In this document: piece after piece, positions 51,292-62,349 of the stretch
How positions within the stretch are numbered: position 1 is the stretch's first letter
Layout of the letters: each line of letters opens with the position of its first letter
NCBI RefSeq assembly: GCF_042408815.1
Contig: NZ_JBHOQR010000026.1
Span: forward strand, 1-64,000
Direction of reading: 5' to 3'
Length of the DNA stretch: 64,000 nt
Source: Thermoflexus sp042408815
GTDB lineage: Bacteria > Chloroflexota > Anaerolineae > Thermoflexales > Thermoflexaceae
The notes under the pieces: generated by a model
Seen by the model: only the letters and a program-made list of their open reading frames with translations
Database searches by the model: none
Told to the model about the DNA's origin: nothing
Position numbers and translations under genes: made by a program

Positions 51292-52794
51292 TCATCCGCT
51301 CCTCTGAAGTTGCTCCCAGCGCCCGGCCCATTTCCATGCGTTGATCGCCCGCCCGGCCCGTCGGGCCACGTGGGCTGCCGCCTGGCCCCGGCGATGGGCG
51401 ACCAGGGTGGCGATGATGGCCGCCACCTCCTCCAGCTCGGGCGGTGTCTCCTCGTCCATGGCGAAGCGCTCTTCCACGAACTTGGTGTCGAAGTGGCCGG
51501 CCAGGAAGCGGGTGCTGTTCAAGATGGCCTGGTGGAAGGGGATGACGGTCTGGATGCCGATGATGCGGAACTCCTCCAAGGCCCTTCGCATCCGGAGGAT
51601 GGCCTCGCCCCGGGTTTCCCCCCAGGTGATCACCTTAGCGATGAGGGAGTCGTAATACGGGGTGATCTCGCACCCTTCGTAGACCCCGCTGTCCACCCGC
51701 ACCCCGGGCCCAGTGGGCTCGGCCAGGGTGACGATGCGGCCGGTGGAGGGCATGAAGCCGTTGAAGGGGTCCTCAGCGGTGATGCGGCACTCGATGGCCC
51801 AGCCAGTCTGCTGGATGTCCTCCTGGCGGTAGCGCAGCTTCCGTCCCCGGGCGATACGGATCTGCTCCTTAACGATGTCCACGCCGGTCACCATCTCCGT
51901 CACCGGGTGCTCTACCTGGAGGCGGGTGTTCATTTCGATGAAATAGAAATTGCGATCCTTGTCCACCAAGAACTCCACCGTGCCCGCGTTCACGTAGCCG
52001 ATGGCCTGGGCGATGCGCACAGCCACCTCCCCCATACGCTGGCGCATGTCCTCGTCCACGATGGGGGATGGCGATTCCTCGATGAGCTTCTGGTGGCGGC
52101 GCTGGATGGAGCACTCCCGTTCCCCCAGGTGGATGACGTTGCCGTGCTGATCGGCCAGGATCTGAATCTCCACGTGGCGGGCGCCCTCGATCAATTTCTC
52201 CAGGTAAACGTCGTCGTCCCCGAAGGCCGCCATGGCCTCGCGGCGGGCCGCCGCCAGGGCGTCCGGCATCTCCTCGAGGGAGCGAACGATCCGCATGCCC
52301 TTGCCGCCGCCGCCGGCGGAGGCCTTGATCAGAATGGGGAAGCCGATGCGCCGGGCGGCCTCCATCAGGTCTTCATCCGAGAGCCCGCCGTCCGTGCCGG
52401 GGACAATCGGGACGCCCAGGGCTTTGGCCATTTTGCGGGCGGTGGCCTTGTCGCCCATGGCCCCGATGGCCCGAGGAGGCGGGCCGATAAAGACGATGCC
52501 GGCTTCCTCGCAGGCTTCGGCGAAATCCGGCCGTTCCGCCAGGAACCCGTAGCCTGGATGGATGGCGTCGGCGCCTGCCCGGCGGGCGACGTCGATGAGC
52601 TTGTCGATGCGTAGGTAGCTTTCGCGGGCCGGGGCCGGCCCGATGCAGTAGGCTTCATCGGCATACCGCACGTGCAGGGCGTTCCGGTCCACTTCGGAGA
52701 ACACGGCCACGGTGCGGATGCCCAGCTCGCGACAGGCCCGGATAATCCGCACGGCGATCTCGCCCCGGTTAGCGATCAGGACTTTGCGGAACAT
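51292..52794 (-). CDS. accC: biotin carboxylase subunit of an acyl-CoA carboxylase
   Basis: ATP-grasp enzyme that carboxylates biotin on the carrier protein. The 500-aa product has FRKVLIANRGEIAVRIIRACRELGI, EACEEAGIVFIGPPP, KASAGGGGKGMRIV (Gly-rich ATP loop), ERECSIQRRHQKLIEE, FIEMNTRLQVEHPVTEMVTG and SLIAKVITWGETR. It has about 50 residues beyond bacterial AccC, like carboxylases of propionyl/acetyl-CoA complexes. AGGAG before ATG 52794. The stop lies three bases before the carrier gene. Confidence 0.94.
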   Translation of the reverse strand: MFRKVLIANRGEIAVRIIRACRELGIRTVAVFSEVDRNALHVRYADEAYCIGPAPARESYLRIDKLIDVARRAGADAIHPGYGFLAERPDFAEACEEAGIVFIGPPPRAIGAMGDKATARKMAKALGVPIVPGTDGGLSDEDLMEAARRIGFPILIKASAGGGGKGMRIVRSLEEMPDALAAARREAMAAFGDDDVYLEKLIEGARHVEIQILADQHGNVIHLGERECSIQRRHQKLIEESPSPIVDEDMRQRMGEVAVRIAQAIGYVNAGTVEFLVDKDRNFYFIEMNTRLQVEHPVTEMVTGVDIVKEQIRIARGRKLRYRQEDIQQTGWAIECRITAEDPFNGFMPSTGRIVTLAEPTGPGVRVDSGVYEGCEITPYYDSLIAKVITWGETRGEAILRMRRALEEFRIIGIQTVIPFHQAILNSTRFLAGHFDTKFVEERFAMDEETPPELEEVAAIIATLVAHRRGQAAAHVARRAGRAINAWKWAGRWEQLQRSG

Positions 52795-52825
52795 GGTCGG
52801 ACTCCTGATGGGGAGCGCTGGAGGA

Positions 52826-54385
<1,560 letters not shown>

Positions 54386-54440
54386 AAGTCCGCTCCGGGT
54401 ATGGAATAAGGGCCATCCAACGAATAAGGACGTGTTTTTC

Positions 54441-54446
54441 ATTATA
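54441..54446 (-). promoter_or_regulatory. -10 element of the acyl-CoA carboxylase/mutase operon
   Basis: Perfect TATAAT on the minus strand about 56 bases before the carboxyltransferase ATG, in an AT-rich patch. The -35 is poor, which may mean activator dependence. Confidence 0.5.
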
Positions 54447-54638
54447 ACTTAAGGATCCGGGAACCTGGAAAGATGGGGATCGAGGGTTGGACGAGGCATG
54501 GATCCGAAAAGCGCTTCCGATGTCTGCCTCGTCTGGATCCACGGCGGCGTTTGCAGCAGGGTGGGGATGCCTCAATAATCTAAAGAAAATCGCTGGGGGA
54601 TAGGTGGAATCCTCTCTTCTCGCCGGCAGGAGGCCGCG

Positions 54639-56975
54639 ATGGCTCGTTCCCGGCTTTTCCGTCTGGAAGGGCTTCAGGCTCCGGTGGAGATCCGGTTCGA
54701 TGAGTGGGGGATCCCCCACATCGAGGCGCGCACGCTGGCCGATCTCTTCTTCGCGCAGGGCTTCGCCCACGGGCGCGATCGAGGGTGGCAGATGCGGTTC
54801 AATCGCCTGGTCGCCCTGGGCCGCCTGAGCGAGGTCTTCGGCCCCATGGGGCTGGAGATGGACCGCTTCGCCCGGGGGATCGGATGGGTGGAACACGCGC
54901 GGGCTGGCTTGCAGCGGCTCCCCGAGGATCAGCGAAGACTCCTCGCGGCCTATGCAGCGGGGGTTACGGCGGCCTTCCGCTGTGGCCCCGCTGGGCCGGA
55001 GGATCGGCTGGTTCCCCTCCCCAATTTCCCATGGGCCCCGGAGCACAGCGCGGCCTGGGGGCTGGTGATCGCTTGGTCCCTCTCTTGGAACTGGGATAGT
55101 GAACTGTGCCGGGTGGCCATGGCCCGGGCCCTGGGGGAGCGGGCGGCGGACCTGGAGCCGGAAGCTCTCTTTGGCGAGACCGCCCTCTTCTCCGAGACCA
55201 TGGGCATCGAGCCCCTGGCGGAACGGCTGCTCGAGATCTATGCGGCCCTGGCCCGCTGGCTCGGGCCCCGCGAGGGGATCGGCAGCAACAACTGGGTGGT
55301 CGCGGGATCCCGAACGGCCACCGGGTTTCCGATCCTTGCCAACGACCCCCATCTTCCCCTTTCCCTTCCCAGCATCTGGTATGAGCAGCATCTCGTCTGC
55401 GAGCCGGAAGGGTTCGCGGTCGCTGGGGTGACGGCACCCGGCCTGCCCGGGGTGGTGCTGGGGCACAACGAGGCCATAGCGTGGGGAGCGACCGCCGTCA
55501 TCGCTGACACCCAGGACTGGTTCATCGAGCGCTTCGATCCGGAGGATCCGCTGCGCTACGAGACGCCGGACGGATGGGCCCGGGCGGAGGTCCGGGAGAT
55601 CGAAATCCGGGTCCGGGGGAAGCGCACGCCGGAGCGGTTCTGTCTGCGGGTCACCCGTCACGGCCCGGTGCTGACCGATGGGCTCCCCGAATATGAGCCG
55701 GAAGGGATCCCCTGGCCCCGGATCGGCCTGGCCCTGGCCTGGGCTGGAGCGCCGGCGGAGACATGGCTGGAAGCCATCCTCCGGCTGAACCGGGCGCATC
55801 ACTGGGAATCCTTCCGGGAAGCGCTGCGATACTGGCCGGGTCCCGTGCTCAATTTCGTCTACGCTGATCAGGAGGGTCACATTGGCTATCAGATGGCCGG
55901 CCGGATCCCCATCCGGCGCCGCGGCCACGGTCTGGTTCCTGTTCCGGGCTGGAGCGGGGAATACGACTGGATCGGGGAGATCCCCTTTGAGGCGCTGCCT
56001 TCGGTTTTCGATCCGCCGGAGGGGATACTGGTGACCGCTAACCATCGCATCGTCGGATCCCGCTATCCGTATTTCATCAGCGCGGAGTGGATGCCCGATC
56101 ATCGGGCGCGGCGGATCCGCGAGCGGCTGGAATCCACGCCCCGCCTGACCGCGGCCGATTGTCTGACCATCCAGGCGGATGTGGTTTCGCTGGCCGCCCG
56201 AGAGTGGAAGCTATGGCTGGCGCAGGTGGAACCGGCCGATGAGGAGGAAGCTTGGCTGCTGGCGCAGGTCAAGGCATGGGACGGGCGGATGGATCCGGAG
56301 GGGATCGCGCCGACGATCGTGGCCGCGGTGGAGTGGATGTTGTTGAGACATCTCCTAAAACCCTGGCTGGGGTCGACGTGGCGCCGGTATCTGGGGGAAC
56401 CGCTCAACACCTTTCTGCCGGGCCACTCCTTCTATCGCACCGCTCCTCACGCGTTGCGGGCGATCCTTCGGCGTGGGGATCCCTTCTGGTTGGGGGAGCG
56501 CCCGGCCGTGGCCTGGGTAGCAGAGGCTTTCCGGGAAGCGGTTCGATGGTTGCGGCGGCGTCTGGGGAAGAACCCCGCTCGATGGACTTGGGGGCGAGTC
56601 CATCGGGTGACCCTTTCGCACGTGCTGGGCCATGCTCCGGTGCTGGCGCCGTTCTTCAATCGAGGGCCCTTCCCGCTGGGAGGCGATGGCGACACGCCGC
56701 TGCAGGCGGGCTTTCAGGGGAACCAGTTGGGCGGGCGGTTGGGAGCACTCCCCTCATGGCGGTTCGTGGCGGATCTCCATGATTGGGATCGCTGCCTGGC
56801 CGTGCTCCCGGGGGGTCAGGGTGGCTCTCCTGCTTCCCCTCATTATTTCGATCAGTTCGCTTTATGGTATGAGGGGCGGGCACGGCCGATGTTCTGGCGC
56901 CGGGAGGCTGTCCGCGCCCACACCCGCCGGATGTGGCGGATGGAGCCGCCAGGATCGGAAAGGATCCGCGAATGA
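54639..56975 (+). CDS. penicillin acylase-family (Ntn) hydrolase
   Basis: A 778-aa member of the penicillin G acylase/acyl-homoserine-lactone acylase family (peptidase S45). It is normally autocleaved into alpha and beta chains with a nucleophile Ser at the beta N-terminus; here GIGSNNWVVAGSRTATG puts it at Ser216. ANDPHLPLSLPSIWYE, GLPGVVLGHNEAIAWG and the C-terminal NHRIVGSRYP/NTFLPGHSFYRT segments are conserved. There is no signal peptide, unlike the usual periplasmic enzymes. GGAGG precedes the ATG. The substrate amide is unknown. Confidence 0.9.
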   Translation: MARSRLFRLEGLQAPVEIRFDEWGIPHIEARTLADLFFAQGFAHGRDRGWQMRFNRLVALGRLSEVFGPMGLEMDRFARGIGWVEHARAGLQRLPEDQRRLLAAYAAGVTAAFRCGPAGPEDRLVPLPNFPWAPEHSAAWGLVIAWSLSWNWDSELCRVAMARALGERAADLEPEALFGETALFSETMGIEPLAERLLEIYAALARWLGPREGIGSNNWVVAGSRTATGFPILANDPHLPLSLPSIWYEQHLVCEPEGFAVAGVTAPGLPGVVLGHNEAIAWGATAVIADTQDWFIERFDPEDPLRYETPDGWARAEVREIEIRVRGKRTPERFCLRVTRHGPVLTDGLPEYEPEGIPWPRIGLALAWAGAPAETWLEAILRLNRAHHWESFREALRYWPGPVLNFVYADQEGHIGYQMAGRIPIRRRGHGLVPVPGWSGEYDWIGEIPFEALPSVFDPPEGILVTANHRIVGSRYPYFISAEWMPDHRARRIRERLESTPRLTAADCLTIQADVVSLAAREWKLWLAQVEPADEEEAWLLAQVKAWDGRMDPEGIAPTIVAAVEWMLLRHLLKPWLGSTWRRYLGEPLNTFLPGHSFYRTAPHALRAILRRGDPFWLGERPAVAWVAEAFREAVRWLRRRLGKNPARWTWGRVHRVTLSHVLGHAPVLAPFFNRGPFPLGGDGDTPLQAGFQGNQLGGRLGALPSWRFVADLHDWDRCLAVLPGGQGGSPASPHYFDQFALWYEGRARPMFWRREAVRAHTRRMWRMEPPGSERIRE

Positions 56976-57196
56976 GGTCTGTCGATGGTTCAACAGGCGC
57001 TTCTGAAATCCGAAGCCGCCCAATGGTATACTCTATGGGGTGATAGGAGCCTCCGTGTAGCCCTTCCAGTGGATGGCTGGCCTCCGGATCCCTGGAGCCG
57101 GAGGGGATCTGCCTGGGCGGAATCGTATCCTGCCTGGGTGGAATCCAGATGGGCGGGATGTCTGCATTCCGTGGGAGGTCGTCGGCAGCGTTGTCG

Positions 57197-58264
57197 ATGG
57201 TGGCGCTCGACGGAAGCTATGGAGAGGGCGGCGGGCAAATCCTGCGTTCGGCCCTGGCCCTCTCCGTCCTCACCGGGCGGCCGGTGCGGGTGGAGAACAT
57301 CCGGGCTCGCCGTCCGAACCCGGGCCTGCAGGCGCAACATCTCAGCGCGGTGAAGGCGGCTGCCATGCTCTGCCGCGCCCAGGTTCAGGGGGCCGCCCTG
57401 GGCTCGACAACGCTCACCTTTGTTCCCCAGTCCCCGCCTTCCCCGGGCACCTACACCGTGGATGTGGGGGCGGCTCGGGCGGGGGGTAGCGCCGGCTCCG
57501 TGACGTTGATCCTGCAGGCCATCCTCCTGCCCCTGGCTTACGCGCCGGGGACCTCTCGGGTGACGCTGCGGGGCGGCACGCATGTGCCTTGGAGCCCGCC
57601 GTTCCACTATGTGCGAGATGTGTGGCTGCCGTGCCTGAGCCGGATGGGGCTCCATGCCGAAGTCCATCTGGAGCGTTGGGGCTGGTATCCCGTGGGCGGT
57701 GGCGAGATTCAGCTCGATGTCCACGGCCCGCTGGAGGGAGAGGGGTTATATCGCCTGAAACCGATCGTCCTCGATCAGCGGGGGCCGCTTCGTCGATTGT
57801 GGGGATGGGCGGCGGTCTCCCATCTGCCGCTGGAGATCGCCAAACGGATGGCGGGACGGGCGAACCGGCTGTTACGGGAGGCCGGCCTTCCGGATGAAGT
57901 GGAGGCGATTCAGGTGGAGAGCCCGGGGCCGGGGTCGGGGATCTTTCTGATCGCGGAATATGCTCACATCCGGGCAGGCGCTTCCGCCTATGGCAAGAAG
58001 GGAGTGCCAGCGGAGAAAGTAGCGGAAGAGGCCGTGGCGGAGCTGCTGGCCTTCCACCGCTCGAACGCCGCGGTGGACCCCCACCTGGCCGATCAGCTGA
58101 TCCTCCCGATGGCGCTCTCGCCAGGCGTCTCCCGCTTCACCACATCCCGCATCACCAGCCACCTGCTCACCAGCGTCTGGGTCGCCTGCCATTTCGTAGG
58201 GGACCGGTTTGAGGTGCTTGGGGAAGAGGGTGGGCCGGGCGAAGTGCGCGTTCATCCTCTGTAG
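57197..58264 (+). CDS. rtcA: RNA 3'-terminal phosphate cyclase
   Basis: Converts RNA 3'-phosphates to 2',3'-cyclic phosphates using ATP. The 355-aa protein begins MVALDGSYGEGGGQILRSALALS and has GRPVRVENIRARRPNPGLQAQH, GAARAGGSAGSVTLILQA, GGTHVPWSPPFHYV, GWYPVGGGEIQLDV, GASAYGKKGVPAEKVAEEA and HLADQLILPMALS, which holds the adenylated-His region. ATG 57197 fits the family start, though no good ribosome site is seen and in-frame starts exist upstream. No rtcB or rtcR is adjacent. Confidence 0.92.
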   Translation: MVALDGSYGEGGGQILRSALALSVLTGRPVRVENIRARRPNPGLQAQHLSAVKAAAMLCRAQVQGAALGSTTLTFVPQSPPSPGTYTVDVGAARAGGSAGSVTLILQAILLPLAYAPGTSRVTLRGGTHVPWSPPFHYVRDVWLPCLSRMGLHAEVHLERWGWYPVGGGEIQLDVHGPLEGEGLYRLKPIVLDQRGPLRRLWGWAAVSHLPLEIAKRMAGRANRLLREAGLPDEVEAIQVESPGPGSGIFLIAEYAHIRAGASAYGKKGVPAEKVAEEAVAELLAFHRSNAAVDPHLADQLILPMALSPGVSRFTTSRITSHLLTSVWVACHFVGDRFEVLGEEGGPGEVRVHPL

Positions 58265-58282
58265 CGCTCAGGGAAGCCATCC

Positions 58283-59299
58283 ATGATCGAGATCGTCTTC
58301 CTGGGAACTTCCGCCTCCGCACCATCCATCCGCCGTGGGCTGCCGGCCCATGTGGTGATGTTCGAGGACCGGCGGTTCCTGGTGGATTGTGGGGAGGGCA
58401 CCCAGCGGCAATTGTTGAAGAGCGGCCTGGGCTTCCGCCGCCTGGAGACTATCCTGCTGACCCATGCCCATCTGGATCACATCCTGGGGCTGGCGGGGTT
58501 CCTCTCCACGGTGATGCGCTGGGAGATCCTCCCACGGGTAGCCATATATGGCCGCCGCGGCGCCATCGAGCGGGTGAAGGATCTAATCCACCGGGTGGTC
58601 CTTCGCGGGGTGCGGCCGTCCATTGAGATCTCCTTCCACGTCATTGAACCCGGCCTGCTGTTCGATGATGAGAAGTTCAGCGTTTACGCCTTCCCGGTGA
58701 GCCACCGGGGAGGAGATAGCCTGGGGTATCTTTTCCGGGAGAAGCCGCGGCGCCCCTTCCTGGTGGAAAAGGCGGAAGCCCTGGGGATCCCACCGGGCCC
58801 GGAGCGGCGCCGCCTGGTACAGGGATATCCGGTCACCCTGCCGGACGGGCGGGTGGTGACGCCGGAGGAGGTGCTGGGGCCGCCGGTGGAGGGCGCCTCG
58901 CTGGCCCTGGTGGGCGATGCCGGACGGGTGGATGACCTGGTGGAAGCGGTGCACGGAGTGGGGGTTCTCGTCATTGAGGCCACGTATCTGGAGCCGGATC
59001 GGGAGCTGGCCCGTCGCCATGATCACATCACGGCGGCGGAGGCGGGATGGCTGGCCCGGGCCGCTCAGGTGGGGCACCTGATCCTGACCCATCTCTCCCG
59101 GCGGTATCGGGAGCGGGAGATCCGACAGGAGGCGATGGCCTTTTTCCCCCATGTTTGGGTGGCCCGGGATTTCGATCGCTATCGCGTGATGAAGGGTGGC
59201 CATCTGGAGGTGGAGCGGGCGGAGGCTCATGAAATCGAGGAGGAGCGGGATGTCCTTGCGGAAAGCGAGCGTGCTGGAGCTGGCCACTGCGGCCTATGA
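58283..59299 (+). CDS. rnz: ribonuclease Z
   Basis: Metallo-beta-lactamase-fold endonuclease that trims tRNA 3' ends. The 338-aa protein has FLGTSASAPS, FLVDCGEGTQRQLLKSG, the zinc motif THAHLDH (residues 60-66), FPVSHRGGDSLGYLF, SLALVGDAGR (PxKA-side Asp) and LILTHLSRRY. The exosite insertion is present. It begins 18 bases after rtcA, another RNA 3'-end enzyme, so the two are probably cotranscribed. Confidence 0.92.
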   Translation: MIEIVFLGTSASAPSIRRGLPAHVVMFEDRRFLVDCGEGTQRQLLKSGLGFRRLETILLTHAHLDHILGLAGFLSTVMRWEILPRVAIYGRRGAIERVKDLIHRVVLRGVRPSIEISFHVIEPGLLFDDEKFSVYAFPVSHRGGDSLGYLFREKPRRPFLVEKAEALGIPPGPERRRLVQGYPVTLPDGRVVTPEEVLGPPVEGASLALVGDAGRVDDLVEAVHGVGVLVIEATYLEPDRELARRHDHITAAEAGWLARAAQVGHLILTHLSRRYREREIRQEAMAFFPHVWVARDFDRYRVMKGGHLEVERAEAHEIEEERDVLAESERAGAGHCGL

Positions 59300-59543
59300 G
59301 CTGGAGGCCCGAGTCTTGCGCGGCCTCCTCCATCGGGATGCCGAGGGTCGCTGGTGGGTGGGTGAGACGCCTGTCGAGGGGTGGCTGGCTGCCTGGGAAG
59401 GACATGAGGTCGTTCTCATCCTAGCCTCTCTTTCAGAAGAAACTCCCCTTTCCCCCCATGTCTGCCGCACCTGCGGCCGGGAATACGTGGGCTGGGATTG
59501 CCCCCATTGTCGGGAGGTCCGCCGTCGCTTGCGGGGGCGATAA
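59250..59543 (+). CDS. small zinc-ribbon protein
   Basis: A 97-aa protein that overlaps the end of the RNase Z gene by 50 bases. The N-terminal part (MSLRKASVLELATAAYELEARVLRGLLHRDAEGRWWVGETPVEGWL) is followed by a C-terminal zinc ribbon CRTCGREYVGWDCPHC. ATG 59250 has GGAGGAG upstream; ATG 59229 is an alternative. Unknown function, perhaps RNA- or protein-binding given its neighbours. Confidence 0.65.
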   Translation: MSLRKASVLELATAAYELEARVLRGLLHRDAEGRWWVGETPVEGWLAAWEGHEVVLILASLSEETPLSPHVCRTCGREYVGWDCPHCREVRRRLRGR

Positions 59544-59578
59544 TTTCATAGTCCTCATGAAGTCCTGGGAGCCCAGGA

Positions 59579-59896
59579 ATGGTGAAGGTCATCACGCTGT
59601 ATCGCACCCCCGCGGATGTCGAGGCCTTCGAGCGGTGGTTGGTGCAGCATCTGGCCCGCATCGAGCGGATCCCGTATCTTCGCCGGCTGGAGGTTTCCCG
59701 GATCTGGGGCACGCCCATCGGCGTTTCCCCGTTCCATCTGATGGTGGAGATGTATTTCGATGATCGGGCGGTCATGGAAGCCGCATTGCGTTCGCCGGAG
59801 GCCGTGGAAGCCTCCGCGGACCTGTCGCGCTTTATGGCCGGACAGGTGCTGGTGATGTTCGCGGATGTGTTTGAGGAGGAGCGATTGAGGAAATGA
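59579..59896 (+). CDS. EthD-family protein
   Basis: A 105-aa dimeric ferredoxin-like-fold protein: KVITLYRTPADVEAFERWLVQHLARIERIPYLRRLEVSRIWG, HLMVEMYFDDRAVMEAALRSPE and a C-terminal FMAGQVLVMFADVFEEE. The Y-R-x-P opening and the H-in-helix pattern match EthD domains, found in oxidative degradation pathways. No oxidase partner is adjacent. It follows the zinc-ribbon gene by 35 bases. Confidence 0.8.
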   Translation: MVKVITLYRTPADVEAFERWLVQHLARIERIPYLRRLEVSRIWGTPIGVSPFHLMVEMYFDDRAVMEAALRSPEAVEASADLSRFMAGQVLVMFADVFEEERLRK

Positions 59897-59916
59897 AGAA
59901 GGGCCGGTGACAGAGC

Positions 59917-61269
59917 TCATGAATCGGTGGAGACCCCTTCCGGGGTCTTTCCCTCTTCAGGGTTTTGAGAAGAGACGGGTGAAGGCGCTGCAAGTCCCAC
60001 CGCTTTCTTGCGACGTCGCTGCCACTGCTTCCATCCCCATCGGATCCCCGCGGCCGGGCCCCCCATCGCGAGGAATCCCCAGAGGCTGAGGACCATTCCT
60101 CCCACTCCCTCAGCGGTGAGTTGGCCCGGATCGGCGGGCGATCCCCAGCCCGGAACCCCGACCACGCCGAGGTTCGGAACGCCCATAAACGTTTCGCGCC
60201 CCACTTCATTCCATCCCACCCCGGCCCGGCCATCGGCCAGCACCCCCACTGCCAGCAACCCCAGGATCCCCGCCGCCCCGTAAAGCAGGGCCAGGCTCTG
60301 GGGGGTTATGCCCCACCGGCGAAGACCATAGACCAGCGGGGGCGTCCCCAGGCCGATCAGAAGGCCCCATCCCCCGGCCAGCCACGGGCCGGTGAAGGGG
60401 GCCGCGCTGATCCCTGCGATCCACCCCACGGTCATGGCCCGCAGGATCATCAGGGTGTCCATTTCGCGGGCGACCAGGCCGGTGTAGAGCCCGGCCCCCA
60501 GGGCCGCCCCCACAACCCCCAGCCATCCGTTTCGAGCCAGGAGCACGGGATCCAGGGCCGGTCGGGCGGCCGCGAGGGGATCCGTGGTGAGCCAGAAGAG
60601 CCATCCGATCCCAAAGAGCAAGCTCCCCCACGCTCCCAGGAGGGGAAGATGCACTGGCGGGAAGACTCGCTCCGGGCTGGGCTGTCGTGGGGACCATGGG
60701 AGCAGGAGCCCGAGGAGCGCCCCTCCGGAAAGGGCGAGCACAACCCCCGCCCCGGCGGGGTCCACGACCCCGTGGCCAAGGTTCAGGGTGAGGCCCAGGC
60801 GGCTCAGCCACCCGTTCCCCCAAACCCAGTGCATCCCCACAGGCAGGACGAATCCCCCGAACCCGATGCTGACCAGGGCGACGGCGAAGGGAGACCACCC
60901 TTCCAGCCCGAAGCCCAGAAGGATCGCGCCGGTCAGTACGGCGGGGGCGTAATGGAGCCACAGGGCGGCGATGGCCGGCGATTGCTCCACCGCGTGGAAG
61001 AAAAATCCGCTTAATCCGATCACACTCCAGAGCGGCTGGGGATCCGCCCCCAGGGTGTACACCCGCTGTAAGGCCTGGAACTCCGGCCGCTCCACCCACA
61101 ATCCGATGCCCCCGAAGGCCCACGCGAAGCCGGTCATTCCCCACATGGTCAGCGCCACCACCCCGGCCGCCAGCCCCCGGGCGAGGGCCCGGCGAGCTTC
61201 CTCCTCGGACATCCCGGCCCACAGCACAGCCATCAGCCCGATCGGCCACAGCCAGCTCAGTCCTTCCAT
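59917..61269 (-). CDS. Amt-like membrane protein lacking the twin pore histidines
   Basis: A 450-aa protein with about ten helices and an ammonium-transporter-like layout. HWVWGNGWLSRLGLTLNLGHGVVDPAGAG aligns with the Amt signature, but Asp stands where the first pore His occurs (VVH...). GITPQSLALLYGAAGILGLLAVG aligns with the GVHGVxGIxG helix, but Tyr replaces the second His. HLPLLGAWGSLLFGIGWLFW matches the NLP...GWFGFN helix. Transport of ammonium is therefore doubtful. The C-terminus is a long Pro/Ser/Lys-rich tail. It starts three bases after the protease stop and is the last gene of a four-gene cluster. Confidence 0.7.
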   Translation of the reverse strand: MEGLSWLWPIGLMAVLWAGMSEEEARRALARGLAAGVVALTMWGMTGFAWAFGGIGLWVERPEFQALQRVYTLGADPQPLWSVIGLSGFFFHAVEQSPAIAALWLHYAPAVLTGAILLGFGLEGWSPFAVALVSIGFGGFVLPVGMHWVWGNGWLSRLGLTLNLGHGVVDPAGAGVVLALSGGALLGLLLPWSPRQPSPERVFPPVHLPLLGAWGSLLFGIGWLFWLTTDPLAAARPALDPVLLARNGWLGVVGAALGAGLYTGLVAREMDTLMILRAMTVGWIAGISAAPFTGPWLAGGWGLLIGLGTPPLVYGLRRWGITPQSLALLYGAAGILGLLAVGVLADGRAGVGWNEVGRETFMGVPNLGVVGVPGWGSPADPGQLTAEGVGGMVLSLWGFLAMGGPAAGIRWGWKQWQRRRKKAVGLAAPSPVSSQNPEEGKTPEGVSTDS

Positions 61270-61272
61270 CCC

Positions 61273-62277
61273 TCATTCCTCCACCACCGCCTCGACGCGC
61301 AGCGCCTGAAGCACGCGCTCTATCGGGTGGATCAATGTTGTGGTCTCCGATCCGGCGAAGAGCAGGCCGACCAGGCGACCATTCAGGTCCAGGATCGCCG
61401 AGCCGGAGTCCCCCGGTGCGCTCATGGCCCCAGCCATGACCTGTCCCTGGAATGTTGCCACCCGCCCATCGTAATCCACGTTCGCCGTGACATCCACCTG
61501 GATGATCCGCCCGCGGGTATACTGGGTGGTCCGCCCGAATTTCTGGACTTCCATCCCCAGCGTGGGGGTTGCCACTCCCTTGGGGATGCCGATCTGCAGA
61601 ATGGCGGGGGTGATATCGCTCAGGTGGAGCGGGCGGGCGATAGCGGCGTCGACCTCATTGGGCGCCGTCCGCCTTCGAACCGCCTGGAGGCGGTGGGAGG
61701 AGCCGAGGAGGCGCAGCAGCTCGTTCAACCAGCGCGTGAAGAGCTCCGCCCATGGGCAGGTGGCCGGCTCATCGCTGAAGTGGATCGGGATGAATTCCAC
61801 CAGCTCAGCGATCTCATCGGCCACCGTTCCGCCATCCACCGGGCCGGGCTGCCGGATTCGATCCCCCGGACGGCCGCGATTGATCGCCGCCAGGACGTGG
61901 TTGTTGCTCAGGATGAAGAGCTCGTTCCCCCGGCGCACCACGCAGCCGAACGTCCCCGCGGTGACCAGCGGGTGTCCAATGGAAACGCCGGGGGGAGCGG
62001 GGCGGTAACGGCGGGTGGGATCCTGGAAGGCCCGGAATCGTCCGGTCTCGATCACATCGGTGGGAAACCCATCCAGGGCAGGGGGGATCCGATCCGAGGG
62101 AGCCAGCTGAGCGGCGGGAAGCTTCCGCTCCACCGAGACCACCACGCTGAGGATATCCAGCGTCTGACCCCCCTTCACTTTATAGCCGATCCCCACTCCG
62201 ACCACGTGGCGGCGGGTTAACAGGCGGGGCAGATGAGCGGCCTTCACCTGAGCCAGCGGCTGCCATTCGGGTAGCAT
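61273..62277 (-). CDS. trypsin-like (S1-family) serine protease
   Basis: A 334-aa protein with the chymotrypsin triad in order: His in LSNNHVLAAIN, Asp in NEVDAAIARP and Ser in SAPGDSGSAILDLNGRLVGLLFAG. The N-terminal 100 residues (RLLTRRHVVGVGIGYKVKGGQTL) form an extra domain seen in nuclease/protease-like open reading frames of bacteria. No signal peptide is visible, so it may be cytoplasmic. It lies 72 bases after the second PII-like gene and three bases before the Amt-like gene on the same strand. Confidence 0.87.
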   Translation of the reverse strand: MLPEWQPLAQVKAAHLPRLLTRRHVVGVGIGYKVKGGQTLDILSVVVSVERKLPAAQLAPSDRIPPALDGFPTDVIETGRFRAFQDPTRRYRPAPPGVSIGHPLVTAGTFGCVVRRGNELFILSNNHVLAAINRGRPGDRIRQPGPVDGGTVADEIAELVEFIPIHFSDEPATCPWAELFTRWLNELLRLLGSSHRLQAVRRRTAPNEVDAAIARPLHLSDITPAILQIGIPKGVATPTLGMEVQKFGRTTQYTRGRIIQVDVTANVDYDGRVATFQGQVMAGAMSAPGDSGSAILDLNGRLVGLLFAGSETTTLIHPIERVLQALRVEAVVEE

Positions 62278-62349
62278 CCGGTTTCCTCCGGGAGAAGGTG
62301 ATCGAGGTGATCCCCGAATCCTCCGAGCGCTTCGAGAAAGCCTGCCGCA

